64,000 nucleotides of DNA from Dactylonectria macrodidyma (taxonomy: Eukaryota; Ascomycota; Sordariomycetes; Hypocreales; Nectriaceae). Positions 1-11,781 of this stretch are shown one piece after another. The notes beneath the pieces were generated by a model. The model saw only the letters and a program-made list of their open reading frames with translations. It was not told the DNA's origin and made no database searches. The stretch's first letter is position 1. Each line of letters opens with the position of its first letter. Where the stretch lies: the NCBI GenBank assembly GCA_020744425.1, contig JAGMUV010000003.1, positions 4,402,001 to 4,466,000 of the forward strand, read 5' to 3'. Made by a program: the position numbers and the translations under genes.

Positions 1-109
1 CGTCACCCGAGCTAGGGTAGACAGATCCGATGGCAGCATCATCCCTAACGACATCCCGGACGATGGAGTCTACGGACCCGAGGACGAGGTTTTCCCCCTT
101 GAAGAATGA
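1..109 (+). CDS. C-terminal tail of an unidentified protein (partial, cut by window start)
   Basis: A reading frame open from base 2 gives 35 codons and then a TGA at 107-109. The peptide is rich in Asp, Glu, Gly and Pro and ends in FPLEE, which looks like an acidic, disordered C-terminus rather than random translation. No start lies in the window and no domain can be seen, so the product cannot be named. The same bases could be chance open frame, since the segment is short. Confidence 0.4.
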   Translation, partial: VTRARVDRSDGSIIPNDIPDDGVYGPEDEVFPLEE

Positions 110-562
110 GAACCATGCCCATTCACCATTTTCGGCTAGTTGGCCTCATTTCAGCCACAAGGTTAGTGCCATACTCGCCTTCTCAAGACGATAATCTCAC
201 TCAGTGTATAGATGTGACAGAATGGGTGGGAGACACATGGCCCAGCGGGTTTCACCACTTGGCCAGCTCGGTTAGAGCAAGGCGTTAAGGAGAGAAGGAG
301 AGAGAAATGGGGATGGGGGGGGGGGATCTGTTATTACAACGGAGAGACCGGCATGGAAGGAGTTCGCGGCGAACGAAGGTTGGCGGATGGAGTAGTCGAC
401 ATATGAGACGTCGGCGAAGCCACCAACTGTATTACACCAGAAGTTGCGATACTTGATGGTAATAAAAATAACTTTGCAGACGTCCGTTTTTAGTTTGATT
501 GCTGTTGTAAATGCACATGTATGAGGCGACTCTGTCGCCAGTGCATGGCTAACGCCTGCTTA
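110..562. other. Intergenic stretch left of the transposon
   Basis: I see no convincing gene here. There is a G-run near 316-326 and a short open frame at 106-288 that lacks coding character. It probably holds the 3' flank of the gene cut by the window start. Confidence 0.5.
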
Positions 563-570
563 CGAAAAGA
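563..570 (+). repeat. Left target-site duplication of the hAT-type element
   Basis: The octamer CGAAAAGA directly precedes the left terminal repeat and is repeated exactly at 3728-3735 directly after the right one. An 8-bp duplication is the hallmark of hAT-superfamily insertion. Confidence 0.85.
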
Positions 571-590
571 CAGCGCTCATCATAAATCAA
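571..590 (+). repeat. Left terminal inverted repeat of hAT-type element
   Basis: Twenty bases beginning CAGCGCTC, an exact reverse complement of 3708-3727. Similarity decays immediately inside this point into GATTGA/TCAATC-rich subterminal sequence. Confidence 0.9.
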
Positions 591-2699
591 TCAAATCAAC
601 TTTGGGGTAAAAGTTGATTTGTTTAATAGGCTTCCGATCCAAAGTTGATTTGTTTGATTTGATTGGCCCCTCTCAATTAACTGTATAGACAACCTATATA
701 CCTAGTATGTGAAGGTATTTCGCCTACCCTAAGTCTCAATTACCTACCCAACTGCCTAGCTTTACCCCGCCGTATTAGACCTAGTTCCTCAGGTAATGAA
801 CTCGCTTTAGTGTATCCGCGCCTATTAAGAGCCTTTAAGATATTAGCATTAGCTTAGCTAGGCTGAACTGTCTTTCGTAGTTAGTCGCTATTACTAGAAT
901 GGTAAAGATATCTAAAGCAAAGCTGCTTAATATTAGGAATAAAGGCTTATAGTCTTTTCACTATTAGATCAGCTCTTGCGTATCTTATAGCTCGAGATAG
1001 AAGTACTTATCTAGCTTGCTAATACTGCTATTTATTATAAATATCTTTCTTATTCTACTATTAATCCATTAAGTATAGTAATTATCCTCCTTACCTATTT
1101 TTATTAATAAAGGAGCGGATTTAGACTATTTTTTATCTTTCTACTAGTTAGTATAATATTACTATATAAAGTAGTCCTTTATGCCTGCCTTTATATTATA
1201 AACCTAGGCTAATTGCTCCTTAGTGACTTAAGTAGCCTTTAATTAGCTAATACTAAATCTTAGATAAAGGATGACTATTGCTATAAATAAGGGAGACTCT
1301 CTGAGCTTATTATAATACTTATCCAGCTTCTTCTAGCTATTATTAATAGATGCCTGGATATATACTTAGTAGTCTACTTATAATAAGCTCTTTTAGGAGA
1401 CCTTATATGCTAGTGACTTATTAAGCACTATATATTCAGTCTAAAAGCGCTTTAGTAATATAGATATTATAAATCTTAATATTTAGCTTTACTATTAAGA
1501 TATATAAACCTTATTATTATTAAAGCGAGTAGGGTAATGATAGGCATAGGTTAGTTAGGTTTTAGACTCTATTAAAAGCATAAACGCTATTCTAATCGGC
1601 TTAAGGTTATCTAGATTCATTACCCTTATTATTTTAATTATAACCTTATTATAGAAGCCCTTCTAGTCCTCAAAATGCTTAAGTAAGTATTCTATCCTTA
1701 CTAAAACTTCCTAGAGGCGCTTATAGCTATTGCCTTTACTCTAGCCTTAGGTTCGTATTATCTAAAGGTATAGAGGCATAAGAATCTTATTAACTTCGCT
1801 AAGAATGCGCTAATCCTCATTAGATAAGATATTATTAGTAAGGATGCGTTTTACTTCGTCTTACTTGCCTTTAAGTATAAAGATAAAGGCCTTAATATTA
1901 GTCTGCTTTTGTAAAGCCTTCTTAATTATTATATAAATAGAATTCTACTGCATTTTATTATTTAAGATAACCTTAAGCTTAGTAGTTAATTCCTTATAAA
2001 GATAGTATCCTTTATACTCCTACTTATAAGTAATGCACTTAAAATATTTACTATACTAAGGTAATAATTAGATAAACTTAATAATATTATAAAGCTTTTT
2101 AATTAAACCTTTTAAATACTAATAGTAAAGATCTTACTCTAGAAGACTTCTTATACTATTAATATCTAACTCTAGTTTAAAAGAGTTAGTATCTTTACTA
2201 AAAAGAAACATATAGGTAATAAGTTTAAGAATATAGCTATAGTAATGCATCTAACGGGCCTTAATATTAATAGGCTTAATCAAAGGGTTAAGCAGCCTAT
2301 AAAAGTAGTATAGATATATATTATTTATAGCCAGGTTATTAGAAATAATAGTCCTAATCTGTCTTTAAATCTTCTATAGTTAAATAATATTGAATAATAT
2401 ATTAATAAGGTTCTTATTACTATAAGTATCTAACTGATGATATAGAGTAAGTAACTTGGACTATTAGTACTTAAGTTTGTTTATAAAGTGTATAAAAATA
2501 GCCATTATTATAAAGCGGTTTAGTAATATCTAGAGATTAAAGCTAATATGAATTTTCATTAGGGCATTGCCTAGCTCTACTTTAATAATATCCCTCTTAG
2601 AGTTAAAGATCCTTTATAGCTCTTTAGAAATAGAACTACTACTCTAAGGAATCTAGAGTGCTAATTCATAGTTAAACTAATAAAAGAGCTCCTTTAGAA

Positions 2700-3235
2700 A
2701 CCTATACTTAAATATTATAAATAGTATATTACTATTAATAATAAACCTAATACTTAGTTCTTATATAGCTTTAATCTTTGCCCTTAGTATTATACTCTAG
2801 TTAAGCTATAGTCATTTAGTAATTATATAAGAATAGAGATCGATCATACTATTATTACTAAGGCTTAACTGGCTTATTAAAATAATCTAGTAAGCTTTAT
2901 ATAAGTCAGTAAATAAATATAGTATATTAGTATAGAGAATGAATATATACTTCTAAAGATAATCTATTATAAAGAATATAACTTATACTAAGAAAAATTC
3001 TAGTTAACCCTTCGTATTATATTAATTATAGCACTATATATAACTGATTGGCTGCTCTTAGTAATTCAATTTAATAAAGAATATACTATGCGATCTAATC
3101 TAGCTTTTTCTGCCTTTTATACCCTTCTAAGCTAGTAAAGCTTCTTAGATAAAGCGACGGTTTTTCTAAACGACCTTTAGTAAATCCTTAATAGTTGGGT
3201 TAGCAGGCAGCTCTCTGATAGCAGCCTCTTCGAGC
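2700..3235 (-). pseudogene. Remnant of the transposase reading frame (5' part)
   Basis: Reading the minus strand from about 3235 downward, one frame stays protein-like for some 170 codons. It starts near LEEAAIRELPANPTIKDLL and is interrupted only by TAG and TAA codons. Each such codon is one C-to-T change away from TGG or CAA/CAG, the expected outcome of RIP acting on both strands. Further downstream the frame becomes too AT-rich to follow. It is a dead copy and cannot encode a functional transposase. Family assignment rests on the element's ends rather than on this fragment. Confidence 0.55.
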
Positions 3236-3707
3236 TACTAGGCCACAGTCCTTAGTTATAATAGTCATGAGAACGCAGAAGGAAAGAGTAGGGTGGGGCA
3301 AAGCATTAAAATCTCTAGCAGAAGACTCATTAGTAAAGAGAGCGCTAGTAAGTCTAGCATCTTATTACTAGTATTATATAGTATTAATAGTAAAGTTAAC
3401 GCATTACAGTAAGATACAGAGCGTATTAGCCAGTCTAGGGTTTAGTATAGATTAGCTAGTAATAGTAAGTATTAATTAGGCTATGACTTTATATAAGAAT
3501 AAGAAGTATCACCTATCTATAGCCATCTTATATAAAGTAGGACTAGCATAGGGCAGACTATATTAATCCTTTTAGACAGTTCGGATATAGTATAGCATAT
3601 ATTAACTTTATTAAATCATATTAACTTGTAAATCGCTAGAATTGATTTAATTAAAGCGAGGAATCGGCTAGGTTGATTGATTTAATTAGGGTGATTGATT
3701 GATTGAG

Positions 3708-3727
3708 TTGATTTATGATGAGCGCTG
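3708..3727 (-). repeat. Right terminal inverted repeat of hAT-type element
   Basis: Twenty bases that are the exact reverse complement of 571-590. Confidence 0.9.
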
Positions 3728-3735
3728 CGAAAAGA
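3728..3735 (+). repeat. Right target-site duplication of the hAT-type element
   Basis: Octamer CGAAAAGA, identical to 563-570. Confidence 0.85.
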
Positions 3736-4831
3736 TGGCTTCCCGTCTACAGCTTCAAGTTTCCAATAGTTGAATCGCGCCTACCCTCCTAGAGAGGCTT
3801 CAGTCTACTGTGTTCTTTGCTATTCTACCAGTAGCTCGTCCTTGAAGGAACGGACAGCTAGGTAAATACGTGATTTCTATTATTTATGGTTTCTGCAATG
3901 GCTAAGGGGAGAAGGTGTCGTTCCATAGACGGCATAGACAAGCAGACCAACAACTCGCCGAAGCCCTTGATGCCCCTCAGCTATGCCAGCCTCGTACACC
4001 ATCATAGTGATCAAAGAGGGCGGAAGGCAAAGACAAGATGACGCCTGGTACTCGATGCGGTTGCACTTCAGTTGTACCTACCAGCGGGGACGAGCCAGGA
4101 GGGATATCGGATCAAATGATGCTATAGAACACATTCGGGCCGCGGGTTGCATCCCAATTTATTTTATATTTTCTTCTGGTAACTCCGTCGGAAGATGGGT
4201 GCTAAAACTTGGTCAAGAGTGCAGCGGAGTTGAGTTCCAGGGACGTTATTAGCTGAGAGAGTCTTCCATAGAGGTAAGTTGGAGTTTTGGTTTTTGAGGT
4301 TGCTGCGCCACCACGGACACTAGCCGCCGTGCCACCTAAGTGATAATTGGCTAAGCGGTAAAATCTCAGCATAACTCCGGGCCGAGCCCAGGAATTGTTG
4401 CGGAATAATAGCCCCCGTGTTCCGAGCAAGCCTTTAGACAAGTGCCTGATTCCTGATGCCCCCAATAAACCACAGCCAGGCAGGTGACTCTTGGTGAAAC
4501 AGTCATACGGCCTGATGCATGATTGACTGGCTGACTAGATGACTGATCGGGTTGCTAACTGACTGGTTGACTAAGTTAGGTGACCGACTGATATAGATCT
4601 AAGAAAGAGAGCGCAGCGTCGCAGGTAGCCTCTAGTAGCCCTACCTGCGATACGGATCATTGCTTTGCTAACCCCTAGAGCAGGGACTGTCATTGACTTA
4701 CATTTTCTAGATGCCACTTGATATTCAGACACATGACCGAATGCGACCATGGATTATCGAACCTACGAAAATAGGCCCAAGGCTATATAAACTAATAGTG
4801 TCTTCAACCTTGACAGCTCGAAATTCCTCCC
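3736..4831. other. Intergenic stretch between transposon and ABC transporter
   Basis: No gene is supported. At 4517-4595 the sequence is a degenerate run of GACTG/GACTA words (for example TGACTGGCTGACTAG), a low-complexity patch. The remainder probably includes the 3' end of the ABC transporter transcript. Confidence 0.5.
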
Positions 4832-7800
4832 CTAGTCGCGAGTCGCTTGCCAGAGCTTCCAAAACTCACCACCTTCCTGCGCCATGAGATGCCGGGGATC
4901 ACCTTGCTCAACGATGTTGCCCTGATCCATGACATACACCCAGTCGAATTGTGCAACAGACGCCAAGCGATGGGCAATGGCAATAAGAGTCTTGTGCGAA
5001 AACCGTTCTTTCAACAATCTCTGAACACGCTTTTCGCTCTCAGCATCGAGATTGGCCGTCGCTTCGTCAATCAAGACGACTCGTGCGTCAGTTACGAGCG
5101 CCCGCGCCATGGAAATGAGCTGCCGCTCGCCCTGTGACAGATTGGCACCGTCTGCTTCAATCTGCTTATCCAGATGCCAGTGTTTAGTCGCAGAAAGATC
5201 ACCCAGAACATCCTTCAGTACCTTTTGGAGCACTTGCTCTGAAATCGTGCCGCTGAAATCGAGGTTGAACCTCAATGAGCCAGTAAATAGCGTCGGGTTT
5301 TGAGGGATAAAACAAATGCGGCGACGCAACTCGTCAACCTCTACAGTGTCAATATCGACGCCGTCAATAACAATACAGCCCTGAAATTTTTGCGTCAGTC
5401 GGAGAAGAGTCGCTGCCAGGGAACTCTTCCCACTACCCGATCGACCCACAATGGCAATGCGCTGCCCAGGCTTCGCTTCGAGGTTGATGTTGGACAAGAC
5501 TGCGTCACCGTCTATGGTATAACCAGCGGTAACGTGTTTTATCTCCACGTTTCCATTCTGAGGCCACCCAATCAGATTGTTCGACATGACCTGGTTGTCC
5601 AAAACGCTCTGCTCCTGCGGTATCGTGTGAATGTACTCTTCAATACGTTGGAAGCAGTTCATCTCAACCTGCAGGACACTCGACAGATAGACGATGTCTT
5701 ATTCATGTTAGTGCTGTTATTCTTTCAGTTTGGTTTGGGCAGACATACATAAAAGTGCCGTACAAAGAGTGGTTGAACTCGTCATGCTGAACCCAATTAC
5801 AGCTGGACTCGTGTTCTGAGAAGACAGGGCCAGCGTAGCCGTCAAAAGTGAGATCAATCCAGCCATAAAGTCCATCCTGACCGCCAGCCATCTTTGAGTC
5901 GCGCTCACTGCCTCCCAGCCTTGAAGATAGTGTTCAAGAGACTGCAGAAATTGATCCCGAAAGGTCGTTTCAACCCGGTGAGCGCGGATGACTTCTATGC
6001 CCGAAATGACATCTGTCAGGCCAATAATTATCGGGGACAGACCTGCGGCGTACAGCCTCTTGGCTGCAGTTGAGCCGTGAAGGTAGACCTGGCCAATGTA
6101 CATGCCCAACCCAAGTAGGGCGACTGCGGGCAGAATGAATGAGGGGAGGGCTGACGAAACCGCTGCAAGCCGGAAACCGATGGCAAGAAAGTTTTCCAGG
6201 ACTTGCTTCAGCAGCTCTGTAATGGTATTATCCAGAGAAAACATGTCAGAGGAGAAGCGATTCAGTATCCATCCGCCAGGTGTAGTCGTAACCCACGTGA
6301 ATGTTGCTCCAAGGACCGACGCAATCATCCGAGAATGTTCAGTCCGGCTTGCCCTGAGAGCCCCATAGAAGAAGATTAGGGAAGACATACAGACCAGGGA
6401 TATTTGAAGTGCTCCAATGCCAGTGTAGACCATTAGGTACGACAGAGACTTTTGGCGCTCCTGTTGACTGCTCTCGTGCTCGTATTTGCCGGACCAGATC
6501 GTCAACCAAAATGACAACAACACATCAGCTCCTTGTGAGCTAAGGGCGAGGCAGCAGAATAAGCACAGGAATGCTGGAGAACCAAAGAGCCGCATGTACT
6601 TGAGGATATACACCCTTCCGATCAAACCGGTGATGAGCTTTTCGGAGTTTATGGGGTGTGGTTTATCGGTGCTGGGAGGACATGGCTCAGGGAATTCCGA
6701 AACCCCAAGGAGCGTGTCGAAGGTATCATCCGATGCTTCTGTCTCCGAGATTGTCACAGATGAGACCTTAGATGGTTTTAGAGCTTCTTCGTCCCGCGAC
6801 ATCCTTGTAACTGCCCCATCTTGCAGTTCAAGTAGTAGATCTGCCGACTGGCAGCACCTGTCATCCTCGGTGACCAAGACAATGGTCCTCCCATTCATCA
6901 AGTCTCCCAGAATACATTTATCCACCACAACACGAGATGTAGTGGCATCTAATGCAGATAAGACATCGTCCAGTAGTACCGTCTGGGTATCTGCGAAGAT
7001 AGCCCGGGCCATAGCTACACGAGCCCTCTGTCCGCCTGACAAAGATGAGCCGCGTTCGCCGACGATGGTTGCGTCACCTTCAGGCAGGTTTTTGAGGTCG
7101 ACTTCCAAACCGGTAGACTTAATGGTATCCTGATATCTTCGCTCTGAGTAAGGTGAGCCGAACAAGATATTCTCTCTGATTGTGCCCTGCTGGAGCCAAG
7201 GCGACTGACCAGCATAGGATACTGTCTCAAAGGGCTGTGCACGGGCGCTGAGCTCTCCTTGAGAAACATGAGCTTCGCTGAAGAGACCTTTCAATAGAGT
7301 TGATTTGCCGGACCTAGAATCGTGTTAATTGAATCCCGGCACAGGGGGGTGATAGTTCTTACCCAGTTTTTCCGGTGATAACGTTTAATCCGCCTCTAAT
7401 CAGATCAAAGCTGACGTTCTTCAGGACAGTCCTTGTCGTTCCGTCATTTCCATAAACTTGGAGTGTTGCATTCAGTGCACCAAAAACACTCGATGTCTCG
7501 TCCACCTCCTCATCCGTATAGCCATTTTCAATCGTCTTGATTTCTCCGTCACCACTCTGAGACAGCTCATTGTCCAAGAACGCCAGCACTCTCTTTAAGG
7601 AGACCATGGCATGGGCGTATGTGCTGACTCCAATAACTGCAAGCGACATCATATTCTTAATGGTGTTAAAAATAGAGACAACCGTGAAAACAACGGTTGG
7701 CGTGAGTGGTAGCCCGGCAAACATGGTGTACAACCCCAGAGAGACGACCAGTGGCACCAACACAAAACCTGCAGATAAAGTGTCGGAAGCGACGACAATT

Positions 7801-9317
7801 TTCATCTTGGCCCATATAGCCAACAGCTCTTTCTCTCTCTTTTCATCGATCCAGGCGCGGAACGCCATTGCTTGCCCCAGCATCTGGACGGTTTGCAATC
7901 CTTTCACCACTTCGCTCACTCGACGCACTCTGGCATCGATGGCGGCCATGACTGCTGATTGGGCATGGCCCTGGTATTGACTGACATACCATGAGATGGG
8001 AATGCGGGTAACTAGTATTATTACCAATCCCGGAACATAAGACCATCCCATTGTTTGATAGAGCAATACACTTGCAACCGCGACTTCCACGGGGACCATG
8101 AAGCCTGCCATGACGCTGTACCGAAGGACGGCAATTTTATCAAGATCTGCCGCAACATGGTTGGTGATCTGGCCGGAATCCGAACGCACACCTGGCCTCT
8201 GCTTAAGAAGCTTATCGTAGATTGTACTTGTGACCATCGACTTGAAGTGGCAAATTGCTTCTGTTGAGAATGACTCAAAGGTTTGCATGCAAAGGCCCCG
8301 TATGACCGGAGAGGCGCCAAAGAGAATAGCGGCAAACCATGGTTGAAAGGCACCTTTGGAGCTCGATCCTTCTAGGTATTGAAGAAGACTCCGAAGTCCG
8401 ACGGCGCCAATGAACTCAGCAAAGCCGCATAGAACCATGAATGTCGCCATAATAACCAGTCGAGGCTTGAACAAGACCCAAACCGCACGTGCAGTAGACC
8501 CCGTCTCCAAACGAGTGTCTCTTAGGCGTGAAGCCCACGCACTTGGGCTGCTCTTGGGTGTCAAGACCGGAATGTTGATAAAGGAGACATCGCCATGGTT
8601 GGCGTAGGCCGATGCGACGAAAGGGCTGATCCAGCCATATGTCCACCACCGGACAATAGGGGAACATGTCGTGGATGGATGAAGGGGTGCTTCATGCTGT
8701 TCCATGCGGTTATGAGCTGGAGTGATGAGAGGGAATATAACGGATGTACCCATGACACCAGCCAGATAGACCGTCTGGATCAGGCTCAACGTCGCATTGC
8801 CCTGAATCCCCTGTACCACAACGATAGGGTACACATGTGCAGGGATTGCAATGAAGGCGAGTACAGACAGCGCGATACAGTTTGCCAGGTGATGCAATCC
8901 TCCGCGGTGTTGAAGGAAAGCGAAATACCCAATTCGACAAAATAGACATAAAATCTAACAAAACTTGTTAGTCGGAGACATGCCCAAGCTACCCGGTGTT
9001 TGACTGACCCAGGCCAACCCAGAAACAATATTTTCCAATTCCAGTTTCTGAACTAGCTGAAACGTACTCGTAACAATGCATACGAGAATGCAAGCCGTGT
9101 TTGCAACATTAATGAGAACCTGCGTCGTCGAAACCAAGTAAACTGTTCGCCTCCGTGGTTGATGCCAAAGACGCCATATTGCTCCAAAAGAAATGGCAAT
9201 AATAGCAACGAGCGTGAAAATAGGCCCTAAATAGCCCGCGTGGGCTTGTTGAGCTTGGTCCCGCAAAAGTCGCGAATCTACCAGTAGAGCTCTAGACATT
9301 GTAGAGTCCACAAACAT
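4832..9317 (-). CDS. ABC transporter, ABCC/MRP subfamily (multidrug-resistance type)
   Basis: An ATP-driven exporter of the plasma or vacuolar membrane, 1443 aa after joining exons 9317-9009, 8954-7363, 7313-5749 and 5697-4832. The introns (54, 49 and 51 bp) all close in frame, and the second splits the first Walker A. The layout is an N-terminal hydrophobic TMD0-like region, TMD1, NBD1 (Walker A GKTGSGKST near residue 630, signature LSGGQ, Walker B VLLDD), TMD2, and NBD2 (Walker A GRSGSGKSS near 1240, signature LSQGE, Walker B VVLIDEA, H-loop IAHR). This is the usual full-length MRP plan. NBD1 is degenerate: Asp replaces the catalytic Glu after Walker B, and the H-loop reads LVTEDD with no His. 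NBD2 is canonical, so the transporter probably hydrolyses ATP mainly there. The start could also be the ATG at 9299. The substrate is unknown. Confidence 0.93.
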
Positions 9318-9735
9318 CACGAGCTCAATGCATGGAGGGGATAAGGGAATGAGAGGCGTGGTTTTTCTGGGCTAAAGGAAGAGCCATAGATAAGATTAGA
9401 GGTGAGGTATTCTACATGAGGTTATCAATATGTATGATAGCCTGCCGCGAAACGTTTCCCCATGCTACTCTCCGCGGGCTTCCACATTCAGAGCATCCCA
9501 AGAGAGCAAGAGGCTGTTTGTGGACCCACGTATCGTGTTACCCGTGATGGCAAAAGCGCCTGCATCCTTGTCTCTCGTACCCGAGTGCCGTTTTGGGATG
9601 ATGGTGTTGTGGAGACTGTACCATGCAGGCCAGGGGATTGTAGATAACAAAATAACCCGCTTGGTGCGTTGTTTCTCTTGAATTTGAGGCTGCTCTGGCC
9701 TATTGATCTGTTCAGTCTGTTAACAATATCCAAGG
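9318..9735. promoter_or_regulatory. Divergent promoter between ABC transporter and carboxypeptidase
   Basis: The 418 bp separates two divergent start codons and must hold both promoters. I see no strong TATA box or repeated operator-like motif. The short open frames here on both strands have no coding character. Confidence 0.45.
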
Positions 9736-11340
9736 ATGACCAATTTGAACCGCATCATGATCCACGCAGCGTGGTTGAGTTTCGCCTTTGGCATCACAGC
9801 CGCGGCGACCATCGACCGCCAACAGGTGCTTGGTTCCAAGCAAGACGCGGGGTTCAGCATACACAGTGACCCTGATTATCCAAACCATGCAATCCGTATC
9901 CTCCAACAAGAGGACGGTTTATGCGATGCTGGCTCGAAGCAGTATACTGGCTGGCTCGACACGGCTGGGAAGCACTTCTTTTTTTGTAAGACGACTTTTC
10001 AACAAGCGATTTTCACTTAGACCAACACTTTTAGGGTATTTCGAAAGCTTGAATGAACCGGAGAAAGATCCCTTAAACTTATGGATGACTGGGGGTCCCG
10101 GCTGCAGCGGTCTCATTGGTAAGCTAGCGAAGGCTTCGGGGAATTTGTGCAAGTCGCTAATGTGAATAAAGGCATGATGCTCGAGCTTGGCCCATGCTTA
10201 GTGACAGAGAACGGGACTGGGACAACCCGAAATCCTTTTTCATGGTCAAAGAATTCTTCGATAATCTTCATCGACCAGCCAGCAGGCACAGGATTCTCAT
10301 ACGTTGATGAGGGCATCGAGTACCCATCCGACTCATTCGTGGCGGCGGCAGATATGAACGTGTTTCTGCAGATTTTCTATTCTGCATTTCCTCACCTGCG
10401 CTCTGTTCCTTTCCACATCTCAGGCGAGAGCTACGGCGGCCATTACATCCCCACGCTCGCAGCAGAAATCGTTCGCCATAACAGTCGCCCAGAACTTGAC
10501 CCCGAATCCAAGATTCCTCTTACGTCTGTCATGATTGGCGATGGCTTCGTGTCACCCTTGGATACTACCTACGGCTACTACGATACTCTCTGCACCACGA
10601 AACCTGGCGTCCCAGAGCCGGTGTTTAACACTACACGCTGCACTCTCATTGCTGAGGCGCTGCCTCGTTGCGTCTACCTTCACGAGGCTTGCTACGAGTA
10701 TCCCGACCCAATTCTCTGTCATGCAGCGGATTCGTTCTGCAGTGGAGAAATTAGGGCTCTCTTCGACAATGAGACGGGTGAGGGTGGAAGAGATCCCTTT
10801 GACATCACTCGCACGTGTCAGGTTGAGCAGTTGTGTTACACCGAGGTTCTCGCCATCGAAGACTACGCAAACAGCCCCCAGATGCGCGCAGCCTTGAATA
10901 TTCCCAAGGACTTCAAGAACTTCACCATTCTCAATACCGATATTCATGAGCTGTTCTGGAAGGGTAACGACTTGTTCGTCAACACGGCCACCGAGGTAAA
11001 GTATATCCTAGATGCAGGCATTGATGTGTTGGTTTACAACGGAAACCTGGATCTCGCTTGCAACACGGCCGGTAACCTTCGTTGGACAGAGAAATTACCT
11101 TGGGCTGGCCAGGCTGAGTTCGTATCTCAGTCAATGCAGCCCTGGTATGCTCTCAAGGACGGAGAAATGGTGTTGGCTGGGACAATGAAGGAAGTACGCG
11201 CTCTTACAACACCCATGGCAAGTAAAAAATCGCGATTCTCGTTTGTGACGGTGGATCGGGCTGGACATATGGTGCCGCTGGATCAACCTGAGATTTCCCT
11301 TCACTTGATCCAGACATGGATGACTGGAGGAGATTTCTAG
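9736..11340 (+). CDS. Secreted serine carboxypeptidase, peptidase family S10
   Basis: Removes C-terminal residues from peptides at acidic pH, outside the cell or in the vacuole. Three exons, 9736-9985, 10035-10118 and 10172-11340, give 500 aa with 49-bp and 53-bp introns. A signal peptide is likely over residues 1-23 (hydrophobic core WLSFAFGITAAA). The oxyanion region NLWMTGGPGCSG is at about 98-109. The catalytic triad is visible: Ser198 in GESYGG, Asp405 in NGNLDLACN, and His477 in DRAGHMVPLDQP. The DQPAGTGFSY block at about 146-155 is also typical of S10. An OPT oligopeptide transporter lies convergent just downstream, which suggests a peptide scavenging role. A second in-frame ATG at residue 8 is an alternative start. 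Confidence 0.93.
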
Positions 11341-11781
11341 GTGACCGAAGCGACACGATAGATCGTAGAATGAACATATCGCAATAGACTGTATTATCAT
11401 GGGTTAGTCAGAGAGTCTCATCTCGTAGCATGTACCTTACCGTGCTTGTGGATTGCTTACGTTTGATCAACGACTAGAGTAGGGAACAAAGCGAGGCAAG
11501 CACCACTGCCAGAAGACGCCAAGACCATAGCAATGAATCACAAAAATTCAATCCCTACATCTTAGAATCAAGTCTGGACTCCAATCATGGCCCTTAATCC
11601 TAGGTATGTCGGAGGCGCAACGGGTTGTGGATGACATTTGGGGATATCAAGCGGCTCATCGCAATATGTTCTCGATTGAACGTTTCACAACCTTCTAGTA
11701 AGGACTTGAGTAGATTACTGCCCCACCAATTATACCGCGTTTCAACTTCCCATCGACGAATATCATCTCTCAACCAACAGA
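11341..11781. other. Convergent 3' region between carboxypeptidase and OPT transporter
   Basis: This 441-bp stretch lies between two stop codons and should hold both 3' untranslated regions. No gene is seen. One CCACCAAT word at 11723-11730 is probably fortuitous, because no promoter is expected here. Confidence 0.5.

Larger units (their letters stand above)
571..3727 (-). mobile_element. Degenerate hAT-superfamily DNA transposon, RIP-eroded
   Basis: The element is 3157 bp. It is bounded by perfect 20-bp terminal inverted repeats (571-590 and 3708-3727, CAGCGCTCATCATAAATCAA) and flanked by the identical octamer CGAAAAGA, so both ends are intact. The subterminal parts carry repeated GTTGATTTG-like words, as hAT elements often do. 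The interior is extremely rich in TA dinucleotides and contains no long open frame. On the minus strand a transposase-like frame is still recognisable near its 5' end, with TAG and TAA codons where Trp or Gln codons would be expected. That is the footprint of C-to-T mutation by RIP. The TSD length and ends support hAT; the transposase itself is too decayed for me to confirm the family by motif. Confidence 0.85.

Noticed and set aside
8955..8992. Alternative 38-bp first intron of the ABC transporter using donor GTAGCT
   Set aside because: It breaks the frame, whereas donor GTCAGT at 9008 gives a 54-bp intron that joins hydrophobic segments in phase.
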